Positions 22,401 through 34,246 of a stretch of DNA of 64,000 nt are shown here, piece after piece. Numbering within the stretch: position 1 is the stretch's first letter; each line of letters begins with the position of its first letter. The notes beneath the pieces were generated by a model. The model was not told where the DNA came from and made no database searches. It worked only from the letters and a program-made list of their open reading frames with translations. This DNA comes from Pachypanchax playfairii (taxonomy: Eukaryota > Chordata > Actinopteri > Cyprinodontiformes > Aplocheilidae). The DNA lies in assembly GCA_006937955.1 (NCBI GenBank), contig SSNP01000001.1, forward strand, positions 11,341,260 to 11,405,259, given 5' to 3'. Position numbers and translations under genes: made by a program.

Positions 22401-25400
22401 AGCTTTTACAGATCAACTTAAGGTAACAGTCATTGGAGTATGCTATAGAGTGGCACTGTGTGTCTGAAAACAGCACAATACCCCCCCTTTAAAAAAAATG
22501 AAAAAAAGAGAGAGACTGGATTTGTGAGATAGAAAATCCACTGGGTGGGGCACAAGCTCCTGCTTCGCTAACTGTAAGATAGCAGTAGCAGCTAGCATAA
22601 ACATAGCTCTCTGTGCCAACGGTTCCTCCTACAGCATAGAAGCAATTTGCTAATTAGCTCCTGTTGCTATACAGAAACTACTTCCTACAAAACAGCAAAG
22701 GTTTTGTGATTTTGGGTAATAATACCATAATCATAATTTAAAGACCACTGAGACGCTTTAAAATTACTCAAACTATGATCAGAGTGGGTCATTAATAGAT
22801 CTCCTGCTAACCCGAACCATAAAGCCAGTTTGTACTGTACCAAGGCAGGACTGTGTTTATAGATCATCGCCAGGCACTGAAACACCGTTCTGTTTTCCTC
22901 ATGATCCTCTTTGAGTGGAAGACGGACCACCAGAGCAGGAAAAACCTGTCAGAGACCAGAACCAGTTACAATCTCACACACACGGTGAGGATGTTCCTGC
23001 TAGCAGAACCGAAGTCAGAGTCAAACCTGTTCCAGCGGGACGGCGTCCACGTTGCCCATGATCATCCTGCAGAGGGCGGCACACAGGTTGTCGATCACCT
23101 TGGGGTCAGTCTCATTCCCCAGCAGGTTAGAAAACACAGAGAGCATTGTGGGATAGATTCTAAAAGATGTTTTGTTGAGGATCAACATCCTGCGATTTAA
23201 TCTGGTACTTTGTTTCACACATTCAACAGACAGGAGACAAAAAAACCCCACCAAGGATACGATATGATCTGTGGTCCCGCTGCCTGAGCGAGGCACCCCA
23301 ACCCGAACACGGCGTTGTTGCGAACTTCAGCGTCGTCGTCCTTTGCTCTGGCCACCAGGACAGGAAACAGACGATTGGACAGGTTGCCTGCAAACCTCTG
23401 GCCTCCGGGAACGCCCACCAGAGCTTGGAGGATTTCTGCGATCGTGCCCACGGAGAACGACCGCTCTGCCTCCGTGCACGAGGATTTCTGTTCGGATGAA
23501 AAAGGTGATTTAAAAAAAAAAGAGGAAATGATGCAGTTGGTACAGCCGTCTGTCATCAGACTCACAGTTTTGTTCATGATGAAAGGCAGCAGATCGTTGA
23601 GGAACGGTGCAAACTTGTCTAAAGGAACAGAAGAAACCAGCAGAGGAATTCCCTCGCCTGCGTACTCCTGCAGCATGGCGTCATACTCAGCCTGAAGCAA
23701 ACAGAAACACATCACATCTTTATACGTTGTGTAATAAAACCAACACACTCCTTTATTCCTATAGAAACATCTGTACAGCTCCTCTATGTGCAGCGTGTGT
23801 GATGGATCTGCAGCACCTGTTGGTCTTCATCATCAGCATCATCGTTTCCACTGTCCTGACAAACGGTCTAATTAAAAATAAAACAGTAAAACACGTTTCT
23901 GGAGGTTTTTCAAAGAACAAACTGTAAAACTAAATTAGCGGGACACACGGAACTTCTTTCACCTTTTTCTTGAGGACGTCGCGGATAACGTGGCTGATCT
24001 CCTTGAGGTACGAAGGATTTCTGAAAACTTCCTCTTTGCAGGACCTGATCACGTTGTTCATGGTTTCCAGGACGCCCATGACGACACGCCTCTCGCGCTC
24101 TGTTCTCACGGTTTCCACGAAACATGGAAGCACCACGTCCAGCAGCTTCTGCAGGGCTGCGGGACAAAAACAAGGTGTCCAGAAACTAAATATTCAAGCT
24201 GATCTACTATTGTTTATCTAATCATCCGTGTACGATGTGTTACCCTGGTGGTTGGTATCAGACGGACTCTCGGTCCACACTTTGTGCTGAGCTCGACAGA
24301 ACTGGCCCATGGCTCCCAGAGCTGCTCGCCGCACGTCCTCATGAGGAAACTGGGAGGCAGGAACAGGAAGTTTCATCATAGTTATCAGTGCTGCTACATG
24401 CAAATAATCATATGGATGCAAGAAACTGTTTATTTTCTCTCATGTCACTATGTAGAGTCAAATAAAAGCTGTAAAACGAGGTTTAAAACCCAAAATCAGT
24501 TGATCTGCTGTATGAAAACATGATCACCTGCATCAGACGATCAGGACAACAAAGGAGTCGTTAAAACATAGTTATACAGTGGTCGACGCTTATATGCACA
24601 AAACTGCTGAGCACGTTCCTGCGTCAGAGAATTCATACGCTTATATGCACAAACATTTGGAGGTATCATACATGCACCTCACTAAATCTCACTGTTTCTC
24701 ACTAGTTACATGACTGTAAACCTCCGCTGATGTTCTCACACACACCATCGCTGTTAGGTGGAACTAGCTGCTCTGGCGTTTACACGTGCTTGTCTGGCGC
24801 GTCTGGCTGAAGCTGTCAGACTGTCGCCAAACAATAATCACCGACTTCTTCAGTGTGAAATAGTGTCACATGTAACATTTGTTCTAGTTTATATTGTCTG
24901 ATCATGAGTTCTTAATATCTGATATAGAAAACTGTTCTGTTACTAACTAACTTAATCTGTGCTGTTACCGTCGTGTCCATGCGCGAGCGTATCTGGCGCG
25001 TCTGTTTATTTAGTGTCATAGTGGATCCGCTCTAAGAGTATATAACTCCCTCTATTTGAGAGTTTTATTCTCCTAATATATTGTAATTGATTTTTACATC
25101 ATTTCTGATTATCTGTTATTAATACTGAACACTGCTACCCGTGTTTACAGTCCAAATGACCACCGACGGATAAATAAACACAACGCTTATATGCATAAAA
25201 CTGCTGGACACCGAGGTCGTGCATCTAACTGTCGACCACTGTATTATGGTTCGAGGGTGAAACACAGATGTTTCAGTTTGTTAAAGAGGTCCTTCCATTA
25301 AAAATGTTTTTTTCTGAGGTTTCTGTTGAATATTTTAGCTCCACAGGTGTTCTTACCTTCATAGTGGGATTGAAAACAGGTCAACAACTTCTCTTTCAGT

Positions 25401-28400
25401 TTTAATCTCTCAAACTACGCAGGTGGCAATAAAACCCGATTTCTCCCGAGTGCGAACGGCCTCTATCTGTTTCATCACAACTCCTTTGTTTGTCAGTATT
25501 TGGCATCTCCCGCAGTTGAAACCACGCCTAGCATGCTGCTGGCTAAAAGCTGTAGCATAAAGACGTAGCAAACAGGAAGACACAACGTCTGACGTTGCCA
25601 TGCGCAGAGGGGCAGGAAACAGTATACCTTGCTCTCATAGTTAGCCAATCAGAGTCCAGCAAATTCTAATAATGAATATGAACGAACTGCTGCCGAAGCT
25701 GCCTGACGGAAGGAGCCGGAACACCCGAATTTTAACGCAGACAGATTGAAAGGTCTGTTAATCAGTGTTTCCTGACGTTTTTTAGATATAAAATGTTTCA
25801 TATTACTGGTTAATACTTATGAAATAACCATAAAGTCCTGAAATTTATATGAAATGGTCTCTTTAAAACATAAAAAGGTTTTTACTGGATGTTTAAAAGC
25901 TTTTAAAAGTGACGCAAGACAAGTAAGTAACTTGTAAGACAAGTTAAAGGTGAAATATGGAACATCATCATCGCTGCGGGTAGTTTAATACAGTAAATAG
26001 TCCGAGGCTGGTACTGGGGAAAATGGCGGAGTCAGTAAGTTGAGCAGCTGCTTCAGAGCCCCAGAGATTTCATTATCCTTCTCAGAAGAGGAGCAACCAG
26101 AAGATCAAAAACCAGAGTGAGTTTAGATTAAACTAAAATAGATGGACCTAAATATAAAATGTTCACACCATTAAAACACATGTGGAAACGTTGAACCTGC
26201 ATCCCCACTGCTGGAAACCGTGTTCTGTTGTTGCAACTACAACATCCACACACTAGATGTCACTATGATGTTCATGTTCCATATTCAACCTGTAACATTG
26301 TTTTACATCAAATAAACTGATGGGTTTTTAGGGATGATGTGATGTGCCCTGTCGGCGTTTCCTGAGACGGTCTCCAGTCCCAGCTGATGGGTGGAGAACC
26401 AGATACAATAACAGAACTAACTTACATCTCTCAGCTCATAAACCTGCTGGAAGCTGGACTCCAGGAAGGGCTGGAAAGCAGCTCTGTTGGTGAGAGAACA
26501 AGGAGTGGAGAGTCAACATGCGCGCGCACGTGCACACGTATTCATCTGAATGTTTAGTCCAGATCCTCTGGATCGTTCGGCGTGTTACCCCATGCTGTAG
26601 GCAATCTCTCCCAGTGCGTCACAGGCGTCCTCCTTCTCATCTATGTAGGCGTTTTCCACACTGAACCTGGAACAAGTTGAATCCAGCTGAAACAGATGTT
26701 TGCCCAATCAAGACACGTGCAGATGTGAGACTTCCTACCCTGTTACATCATCAACATCTGTCTCCGACTCATCCTCCAAAAATTCTTCAGTGGCGTCCCC
26801 TTCTTCTTCTTCTTCATTGCTGTCGTCATCGTCGAGGAGGACAAACGTTTTATCCTCCTCCAGATGTGCCTAAATGAGGTGATGAAGATGGAAACTGAAA
26901 CTTTTGAATGCTTCATGACCTTCGTTAAGCGTGTGTGTTCCATACCGTGATGCCTTCGTCTGACTTCATGGCGAGCAGCATCACGGTTGTTATGGCGGGT
27001 AGGTGGGCGGTCAGGCACTCGGGGTTGACGGTGGACACAGCAGAATACAGGCCGTATCTGATTAGGAGACAAACAGAGAAATGATGGACAAGGTTTATGA
27101 AAACTAAACCAAAGCTGTTTTATTTCAAACTAAAAGATGAACCCAGTTTATTACATACGTGCAGCGCCTGAGGTCTGGGTCGTCGATGGTGTCGGTGAGG
27201 TTGAGGCCCAGCTGAACACACTCAGCAGCCAGAGGACTGAAGACATCCTTCCCGATGGTTCGAGCTACTACAGACAGAGTATCTGAAAAACAAGACGATT
27301 CTAATCGTCATCAACTGTAATTAATGGAAACGTTTGTAGTTTGAGTGCAAAGTCGTAGAAAACGTTTGGACGAACCCAGAGACTGAGTCTGCAGAGGCCT
27401 CATCTCCTCTGTGGTGGCGGTCAGGAAACATTTCAGACTCTCAAGAATTGAAGGTAAATAAGGAACCAGCATCTCTTGAGCAGCGTTGGCTGTCAAAAGA
27501 AGTTACATTAAGTCTAAAACTTGTTGACTTTGTAGTTTAAACGAGACAAAAACATGCTAAAACATGTGGAACCAGCCTCGGTACTTTCAGAACCTGGTTT
27601 TGATGAGTTCTCACCTATGGCGCCTACAGCAGACACAGCTAGTTCTTTGATTCGGAGGTTGTCGGTGTTGTGGAGAGCAGACAGCATGGTCTCCATCAGG
27701 GTGGGCAGATAGGGCTCAATATCAGCTCCTTAAAGAAAAAAGTTTCAGCTTCTAGTTACAGAATTAGCAAGAAAAAATATTTGTCACTAAAAATAGATTC
27801 AAACGTCTGAATTGAGGCTTTAAGGTTTTGTTTTTAATCTTACCAAGATTCTCTAAGAAGTTTTCTAGAGCGTAAAACGCTGTAGTGACGTGGTTAATAT
27901 TGGCCTCGTTCAGAGATGAAACATATCCCAGCAGTAAGGGCATCAACTCTGAGCAGTATTTATTTATTTCAGGCTGAGAAGGAGGATGAAGAGCAAAAAA
28001 ATGAGAAAATGAAACACCACAGATCCCCCCCCCCCCAAACAGGGTCCCACGTTTGAGGAGGAACTTAAAGAACCACTCTGAAGAAAATCATGTTTTTCAT
28101 GTTGTTAACATGTTCTTGTGGCATTTTTCTGATATTAGAAGACATTTCTTAAGAAAATGAAGCTCAAAATTGCATTTCTGAGTATTTCTGCATTCAAATC
28201 GCTGTGAATCACCAGCAGACGCAAAAATGCATCTAAGAAAGACTGGATCTGTGACATGTGCACATTTTCCACAAGAGTCGGTACAGAACGGGTAGATTCA
28301 GACGCGTTTCCAATACTTTTGTCTGAGCCGACCAAACTCCTTTTTTCATACCACCTCTGTACTGATTGACATCACTTGACTGGACCAGTCACACGCCTAC

Positions 28401-31400
28401 AGGCCAGACCAAAGGTTAGGACACACCTTCTCATTCTCTTTGAATGCCTGGCGTTGTGCATTCGATGTGATGTCACAGAATGGCGCCTAATCGACCTCAA
28501 ATGCGACATCTTCTTAAATGTCATGCTCAGAGTTTTTTCTTCAGAAAGAACCACGGCCCGAGTATGGAGTACAATACTTTACAAATGACATCACGGACCT
28601 TTCGCGCCACTTGCTAAGCCGAGCACGCCCACATCCACATTCCAGAGATGGTGATAGAAACACAACCGTGCTGACCCTAGTGGAAAAGGGGCCGTAGAGG
28701 TTCCACTGGGCGGGCCACAAGCTCCTACTCCTAGCTAGTATTAGCGCTAGCATAAACAGAGAGCTGTCAGCAAAGATAAAGGGGTGGGGGGATCCTTTGC
28801 ACCAACGGTTCCACCCACAGTACAGAAGTGAATTTCTAATGAGCTACTACCGATAAGCAGAAACTACGTCCTAGAAAACTGCACAGATTTTGGATAAAAA
28901 CCCCATAATCATAAATTAAAGACCACTGAGACGCTTTAAAAGAACTCAAAAGATGATCAGAGTGGGTCTTTAAACATACTGTAATGACTGGAATCACAAC
29001 ATTTCTGAGGACTCACTTGTAAATTTTCTGTGAACTGTCCGAGGGTGAAGAGGGCAGCTGCTCGCACCACCTGATTACTGTCCGACAGACTCTGGCAAAC
29101 TGTCTGCAGCACCGACGACAACATCCTGCAACACAAACACACAGAAATCTTGTGTTCACTCAGAAAATGTTCCCAAACAGAAAGCTAAATCTGCTTATTT
29201 ACTTTGTGCGTATGTGATCTGCGCATCCTTCAGACAGCACAGCCAAACACATGAGACCCCCCTTCTTTTCATAGGGGTTCTTGCTGGTCAGGCAGGCCTG
29301 AGTCAGAGGGATCTAACACAGAAGAGACGACAAACAGGTCAGAGAACGAGGATGCAAGTCGAGCGTCTGATACAGTTAGAATTCAGCAGAGTTTAAAGAA
29401 CTTACAAGGTGACGGAAGAGTTTTTCTGGAGGCATGTGAAGCGCCATAGTGTCAATCAGCTACAAGACAAACGTATCAGTGAGTTGGATCCTTCAATCAT
29501 CATGTTCTCACGGCAGGATGTTCTCGCTCTACCTGAGAGACGCAGTGTTTGGGATTACTGCCATTTGTGTTGTAGTTGCCGTCGTCATCCTCCTCATCCT
29601 CGGGGTCCTGCTCGCCAGGCGGCGGCGTCACAGTCAGGATCGGGAAAACGGTTTGAAGGATGGGATTCAACAGCTTCAGCTTCAACACGATCTACACAGC
29701 AGAGAACGTTTCTGTTTACTGCAAGCTTAATTATAAAGTGATGAAGAAGGTATTATTTAATAAATTGGGGGACTTTACCTTACTCTTCAGTTTGATGAGG
29801 AAAGTGATGCAGGAAAGAGCTTTTACTCGCAGGAAGTCACTCAGTGTGGTGTCGCTGCTCACCTAATGAACTCACATGTTAATGAAAGTCTCCTGAAAAA
29901 CGTTCTGCAGATACAGTTCGGTTCTTACTTCCAGGCAGAAACTGACGATGTTTGCAACGTGAGGGACCATGATGGAAACTTCAACCTCCATCAGCTCAAT
30001 GAAAAACTCCATGGCGTCACAGGCTTGAACCTGAGCAAACAGACAGAACTAAGAACTGAAAAACATCTTAAATATCCACAAACAAAGAACTGACCAACAA
30101 CAGACTATAAAGATATTTTACCTGATCGGCTTTGATGAGATGTTTTAAAGCAACAGTGAGACTTGGGATGATATTTTGCATTTGTTTCTGTGAAACGGAC
30201 CCCAATAAAACAAAAGAATCACGTTCAGATCGTAATAAAAGCTTCAAAGGAATCCCATCTGGGGACGTATAAATGTCTAAAGATATGCTAATAAATAAAG
30301 GGAATTTGCCTCACCAGCTCCTTGGTGCCAGTGTGAGCAGTTATGGTTGTGAGAGTGAGGATGCAGTAGTACACAGCTGTTGGGTTGCTGTGATCCTGCA
30401 GCACAGATGTGAACAGCTCCAGCAGCTGGCAGTAGTAAGGACTGAAAGGTTCTGGGTTGGACTCTATGACTTTATTGAGCAGCAGAAGTCCAACCTGTTT
30501 CAACCAACCAATCAGAAACAGGAAGTAAAAGGAAACACGAGTGTGTGAGAACCATCATCATCATCTCTTTTTTAGCTGTTGTGTGATGAGCGCACCTGTC
30601 TGTCGTGAGGGTTTGTGCTCTTTGTGGACTGATTGAGAAGCTCCAGCAGGGCGGGCCAGCGGTCTGGTGTCTCATGTTTAACCATAACGGCACACAGCTG
30701 GGAAAGAGAGTGCTGCACCACGTGCCTGCAAAACACAAATCACATTTCACTTGTATATCTAGCTGTGCAGCAGCCACTATAATCGATCTGCATCATTTAC
30801 TTACTCTGTTTCACAAATGAAAGCTTGCAGTACGACAGACTTTAGGCTGCAGGGAAAAAACAAAACAAATTCAACTTGAAGTGAAAGATAAATAACATGA
30901 TGTGAAGCAAAGTAAAGACAAACCGCTCTCTGTCATCAGGACTGATCTTTTTCCAGTGTTTCTTCACTCTCAACCTCAGCATCACTGCAGCTGACTGGCG
31001 AATCTGCAACGAAGTGTTCAGTTTACACGAAGCTTCCTTCAAACATGTTCACGTTTACACCTTCATAAATCATTTACAGCAGCTTCTTTCTGTAACCAAA
31101 ACACAGCTCATGTTACAGGAACACGACTTCACGACACCAACAGAGACGCTGGATGTACTTAAAAACACCATTACAGAGCCCGTATAACACCAAATGATGA
31201 TTATTCATTTAGGCTGGATTAAAAACTTTATATGCAAATACAGTACTGTGCAAAAGTTTTAAGCAGGTATAACAAAATGCTGCATAATAAGATGATTTCA
31301 CAAGTACAAATTGTAATTGTCTAGATTTATCCAGTTGAAAAATGTGAATCAGTTTCCTTCAAAACAGTGTCGGGGATTTTCGGAGCTCTAGCTGTTCTGA

Positions 31401-32310
31401 TGAGACAAACATGTAAATATTGCTGCAGTTATAATTTAACAGGATGTTGTTATTGAACTGAAACTCTGCAGGGTGAAACAATCATGGAGATTTATCCTTC
31501 ATGCAGACCTGAACTCAACATTATTGATTGTATTGGGGAGAACATGAAGAGACAGGAGGTTTGTAGATACGTCTCCATGTCGTGACTGAGTTCCTTCACA
31601 GACTGGCTGCACGTGAAGAATTGATGCTGTTTTAATGTTACAGGTGCTCAAAACAAATTTGGATTCTTTTAGACTTTTTCCACTGTCTAAAACTTTTGCA
31701 CAGGACTGTATCCCTGGACTTTTTAAACTCTCAAACAGGCAAAAAAATGTTGTCGATTCACATAATGTGATGAATGTTTGTAGTTAAATGAACAAAAGCC
31801 TAAAATTGTATCTGCTATCAGATTTATGATTAAAACATGTCTTACAGAAGCTGTTAGTAGGAAGTGAGACTACAAACGTCACACTCTTTTCTTTTGGACA
31901 TTGTCAGAATCAGTAACTGGTTCTGAAGTGGTTCGGTTTTGTACCTGCGGGGTCTGGGAGCCACTCATGACAGAACACAGGGTTGGTATAATGGCTGGGT
32001 CTTTGAAAGCCTGTTTTAGCTGAGCTGTGGCCTGAAAGGAGGTAAATAAATAAATAAAATTAACTGAATGACTGACAAAACTTATACATTTATAGGCTTA
32101 CAAATTAGCAGACGTAGCATTAGCGTAGAGGGGTTAAAACCGTTACAGTTTAACGTTTACAAACTTAGTTAGCTTAATTTATTTAACTAGCTTTAAAACT
32201 TGTAACAAAACGGCTATATTTTCTTTATAACGTTGTTACTTTACCTGCTGAATAACTGCGCTGTCAGGCTGAGTCAGCTGTGACAGGATTTGTTCAAGTT
32301 CCTCCGTCAT
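19451..32310 (-). CDS. ipo4: Importin-4 (karyopherin beta family nuclear import receptor), 30 exons
   Basis: Importin-4 carries ribosomal proteins, histones and other cargo through the nuclear pore and releases them on RanGTP binding. I assembled 30 in-phase exons giving 1086 aa, close to the human 1081. Ends, 5' to 3' on the minus strand: 32310-32245, 32031-31945, 31003-30924, 30846-30805, 30725-30596, 30494-30315, 30187-30122, 30030-29929, 29862-29779, 29691-29533, 29459-29406, 29312-29203, 29125-29017, 27973-27844, 27728-27615, 27489-27376, 27282-27159, 27057-26946, 26869-26739, 26666-26589, 26483-26426, 24349-24244, 24156-23963, 23855-23817, 23691-23566, 23487-23261, 23159-23027, 22945-22841, 20843-20774, 19581-19451. 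It starts MTEELEQILSQLTQPDSAVI. The importin-beta N-terminal domain follows (IRQSAAVMLRLRVKKHWKKI), then HEAT repeats (ALFTLGQFTENLQ, DDPDLRRCTYGLYSA, LGAMGQFC, RNNAVFGLGCLAQ). Acidic loops are DDDDSNEEEEEGD and DDADDEDQQ. Relative to human, about nine residues seem missing before ILKSIKYIV. Introns are full of transposons. Confidence 0.95.
19597..20655. repeat. About 47-unit minisatellite in the last ipo4 intron
   Basis: Tandem units of about 19-24 bp, most often 23 bp, with the core AGATAGACGTAAACAAACAA. Variants have AGATAAACG, GTCAACA or a shortened spacer. I count 47 GATA words in the array. It fills nearly the whole intron between exons 20774 and 19581. On the minus strand all three frames stay open, because the common unit of 23 bp lacks stops there, which gives spurious Leu/Phe/Tyr-rich frames. 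Most units combine a GATA motif (AGATAG or AGATAA) and a forkhead motif (GTAAACA). Confidence 0.95.
21470..22492 (+). mobile_element. TTAA-flanked DNA transposon remnant with a THAP frame (Kolobok-like)
   Basis: The ends TTAAAGGGGGGGGTATTATG and CACAATACCCCCCCTTTAA are inverted repeats bounded by TTAA. A decayed THAP zinc-finger exon lies inside (21858-22127). TTAA targets together with an element-encoded THAP protein are features described for Kolobok transposons, so I infer that superfamily; P elements also carry THAP but make 8-bp duplications. The element sits in an ipo4 intron, next to or within an older family B element (right end 22795). Confidence 0.75.
21858..22127 (+). pseudogene. 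Decayed THAP zinc-finger exon of the TTAA element
   Basis: Starting at ATG 21858, the frame shows the THAP C2CH pattern: MPSWKKCIFGCQD supplies the first cysteine pair, KWLDFIYG the conserved Trp, and ICSRHFNEDCF the Cys-x2-His pair. It is broken by TGA at 22041 and TAA at about 22071. The same frame then continues into DAVPTLRRTS, which holds the AVPTL signature that closes a THAP domain, and meets a good splice donor (CCG|GTAAGT) at 22127. It is therefore the first coding exon of a once functional DNA-binding protein. Confidence 0.75.
22493..22795 (-). mobile_element. TTAA-flanked element, family B, 3' part
   Basis: Shares GGGCACAAGCTCC, GCTAGCATAAACATAG, GACCACTGAGACGCTTTAAA and the terminal GATCAGAGTGGGTC...TTAA with elements at 28064-28973 and 48320-50698. 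Sequence left of the THAP element (ATGCAAAAATATGTC) resembles the family interior, so the THAP element may be nested in this copy. It ends 45 bp from ipo4 exon 28. Confidence 0.65.
24577..25241. mobile_element. Mariner/pogo-like MITE with CAGTGGTCGAC ends
   Basis: The left end TACAGTGGTCGACGCTTATA and right end AACTGTCGACCACTGTA are inverted repeats, and TA is duplicated on both sides. ATGCACAAAACTGCTG-type words occur near each end. TA target and CAGTG start fit the Tc1/mariner superfamily, pogo branch by inference. No coding region. Located in the ipo4 intron 24350-26425. Confidence 0.75.
25281..25866 (+). mobile_element. TTAA-flanked MITE, family A, copy 4
   Basis: From TTAAAGAGGTCCTTCCATT to GAAATGGTCTCTTTAA, full length, in the same ipo4 intron as the pogo-like MITE at 24577-25241. 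Confidence 0.88.
28064..28973 (+). mobile_element. TTAA-flanked element, family B, uninterrupted copy
   Basis: Left end TTAAAGAACCACTCTGAAGA, right end GATGATCAGAGTGGGTC...TTAA, inverted and TTAA-bounded, about 910 bp. The interior matches 48320-50698 but is much shorter and lacks the THAP frame. At 28146-28150 it has the intact site TTCTTAAGAAAA that is occupied by a nested insertion in the other copy. In ipo4 intron 13. Confidence 0.8.
31241..31708. mobile_element. Tc1-like MITE with CAGTACTGTGCAAAAGTTTT ends
   Basis: The left end CAGTACTGTGCAAAAGTTTT and right end AAAACTTTTGCACAGGACTG are inverted and flanked by TA on both sides. A second copy lies at 37514-37870. Non-coding, in ipo4 intron 2. 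Confidence 0.85.
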
Positions 32311-32625
32311 TCTGATTGATAAAAATCCTTTATCGACCGTTAACGTCAACAAACACGGAGACGAGTGATTTGCCGGTCCGACTGTCAAACACGTAAATAA
32401 AAAACGCTTTTTAATTAATTAACGAGGTTGTCGTTGAACTAATTAGAAGTACTTCAACTGTGAGTTTTGAGGGCAACCGATCCGAGCCTCTTGTTCCGTC
32501 TAGTCCAGTCAACACGCGGATCAGAACCCCATGAACATGGTCCATGTGAGTCCAGTTAAAGGGACCTGTAGGATTCTACAGCTCTGAGTGGTAAAAAGAA
32601 AACAGCGCCGCCACATGGAGAGGAG
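32311..32625. other. ipo4 promoter-proximal region
   Basis: 5' flank of ipo4. No TATA box is evident. A mobile element begins 316 bp upstream of the ATG, so the core promoter must be short or supplied in part by it. Confidence 0.4.
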
Positions 32626-33604
32626 GGCTGTGTCCAAATTCAAGGTCTGCATACTTCGAAGGACCCGGTCGACGTGGGCCACGACCGGGTAGACCGCCCC
32701 CACCCTCGCGAATGTGCTGTCACCTAGCAACCGTGACGACTCTGGTCTGAACAGTCAGAACTGCCTAAAAATGTTTGAAGGAACGATCTTTAGTTGGTTA
32801 ATCGTGCAATAAATATATATACTGTTATTTTTTCTTTTGTATGAGAACAATAAGGCTCTATTCTAGGCTGTATTTTTATTATTTAATGTTTAACTTGAGT
32901 ATTTGTTCATAGCTCAGAAATTAATGTAGCAGGTTTATATATGTTTAACAAAAAGTTGTAAATATAGGTGTTAAAGTGAATTTGTGACAATTACTTTTTG
33001 ATTTTACATATTTATTTTTGATAATGTATAACATTTTCTTCTTTTTAGTCTAAATGGGGGTCCATGCCACAGCAGCCAAACACTTTGCACCTGTAAAGAG
33101 GTGATCCATCTCAGCCCTGAGCTTTAGAAAAACCGCTGTCTTTTCTTTTGTCCCTAAAAGATATAAAACTCTGTTGCAATCAAAAAAAGTGATGGAGCAG
33201 CATAACAACTACAAGACCTGCCACACGAGCCGAAACCGCAATACAAGTACTTTTACTGTAACATTTCAGACTAAAATAACTTTCAAATATTTTATATAAA
33301 TGACCAAATCCCTAAATCTAACAGTTTTAAGCTTATAAGTTCATCTCCAAGTGTAGCTCTCGCTTCACTGTCCGCCATTGCTCATAAAAAAAATCTCCCA
33401 TTTGACCCGCAATGCATCTTGGGAAATGTTGGCCGGCGAAGGATACACTAGACCCAGCCTTCAAATCGGGGAAAAAAGGCTCGATCCGTCGGCCGCATTT
33501 AAAGGAGTCTTCGAATTGGGACAGGCCTAGTCGCGGCACTGTGACGTAACCAGCCAACAAAGCCGACCTTCAAAGTATGCAGACCCTGAATTTGGACACA
33601 GCCG
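32626..33604. mobile_element. DNA element with about 38-bp GGCTGTGTCC terminal inverted repeats
   Basis: The left end reads GGCTGTGTCCAAATTCAAGG followed by TCTGCATACTTCGAAGG; the right end is its inverse (CAGACCCTGAATTTGGACAC then AGCC). The arms match over about 38 bp with few differences. GAG lies immediately outside each end, possibly a 3-bp target duplication. No transposase frame is seen. It occupies most of the first kilobase upstream of ipo4. Confidence 0.75.
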
Positions 33605-33921
33605 AGGTCAGATAACCACCAGCGCAACATACACAACTCTCCTGAAGTGTGTCACTCCAGTCTCAATAAAACATTTAGAATAAAAGATGATGCAAAGTGC
33701 AGAAAAAGCTGTAACTACCTCACGGGTTCTTCGGTCTGCAGACATCTCTCTGGGACTCAGTTCAGCTTGTAGTTGTTTGGATTTGACTCTGTTGGCCGTA
33801 GAAGACAGACATGAACATGGACCCGAGTCATCAGTGCATTTTTATAAAATAAAACACAAATCCAAAAATCTTCCACCTCAGATAATCTATCAAAATTTGA
33901 TCAGCTATAACAATAAAGTTG

Positions 33922-34231
33922 GCTGCACAGTGGTGCAGTTGGTAGAGCTGTTGCCTAGCAGCGAGAAGGGTTCTCCCCGTGCATTGTGTGGGTTTTCTCC
34001 GGGGACTCCGGTTTCCTCCCACAGTCCAAAAACACGCAAGAGGTTAATTGGCAACTCTAAATTGTCCCTAGGTGTGAGTGTGTGAATGGTTATTTGTCTC
34101 TGTGTGGCCCTGTGATGGACTAGTGACCTGTCCAGGGTGTCCCCCACATCTGCCCAAAGACTGCTGGAGATGGACACCAGCTCCCTGCAACCCTGAACAG
34201 GAAGAAGCAGGTTCAGAAAATGGATGGATGG
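33922..34231 (+). mobile_element. tRNA-headed SINE with L2-like tail, intact, exact 15-bp target duplication
   Basis: The head has a pol III A-box-like TGGTGCAGTTGGTAGAGC and a degenerate B box (GGGTTCTCCC). The body carries GGTTTCCTCCCACAGTCC, CTCTAAATTGTCCCTAGG and CTGTCCAGGGTGTCCCCCAC, and it ends in ATGGATGGATGG. ATAACAATAAAGTTG is present exactly at 33907-33921 and 34232-34246, a perfect target-site duplication and a sign of recent insertion. Apparent frames at 33687-34350 belong to it. Confidence 0.92.
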
Positions 34232-34246
34232 ATAACAATAAAGTTG

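Noticed and set aside
23021..24173. Plus-strand frames overlapping ipo4 exons
   Set aside because: Shadows of GC-richer ipo4 exons; the minus-strand exons join in phase and match importin-4.
33921..33990. tRNA gene
   Set aside because: A- and B-box-like words belong to a SINE head with a target duplication; no cloverleaf or anticodon arm can be drawn.
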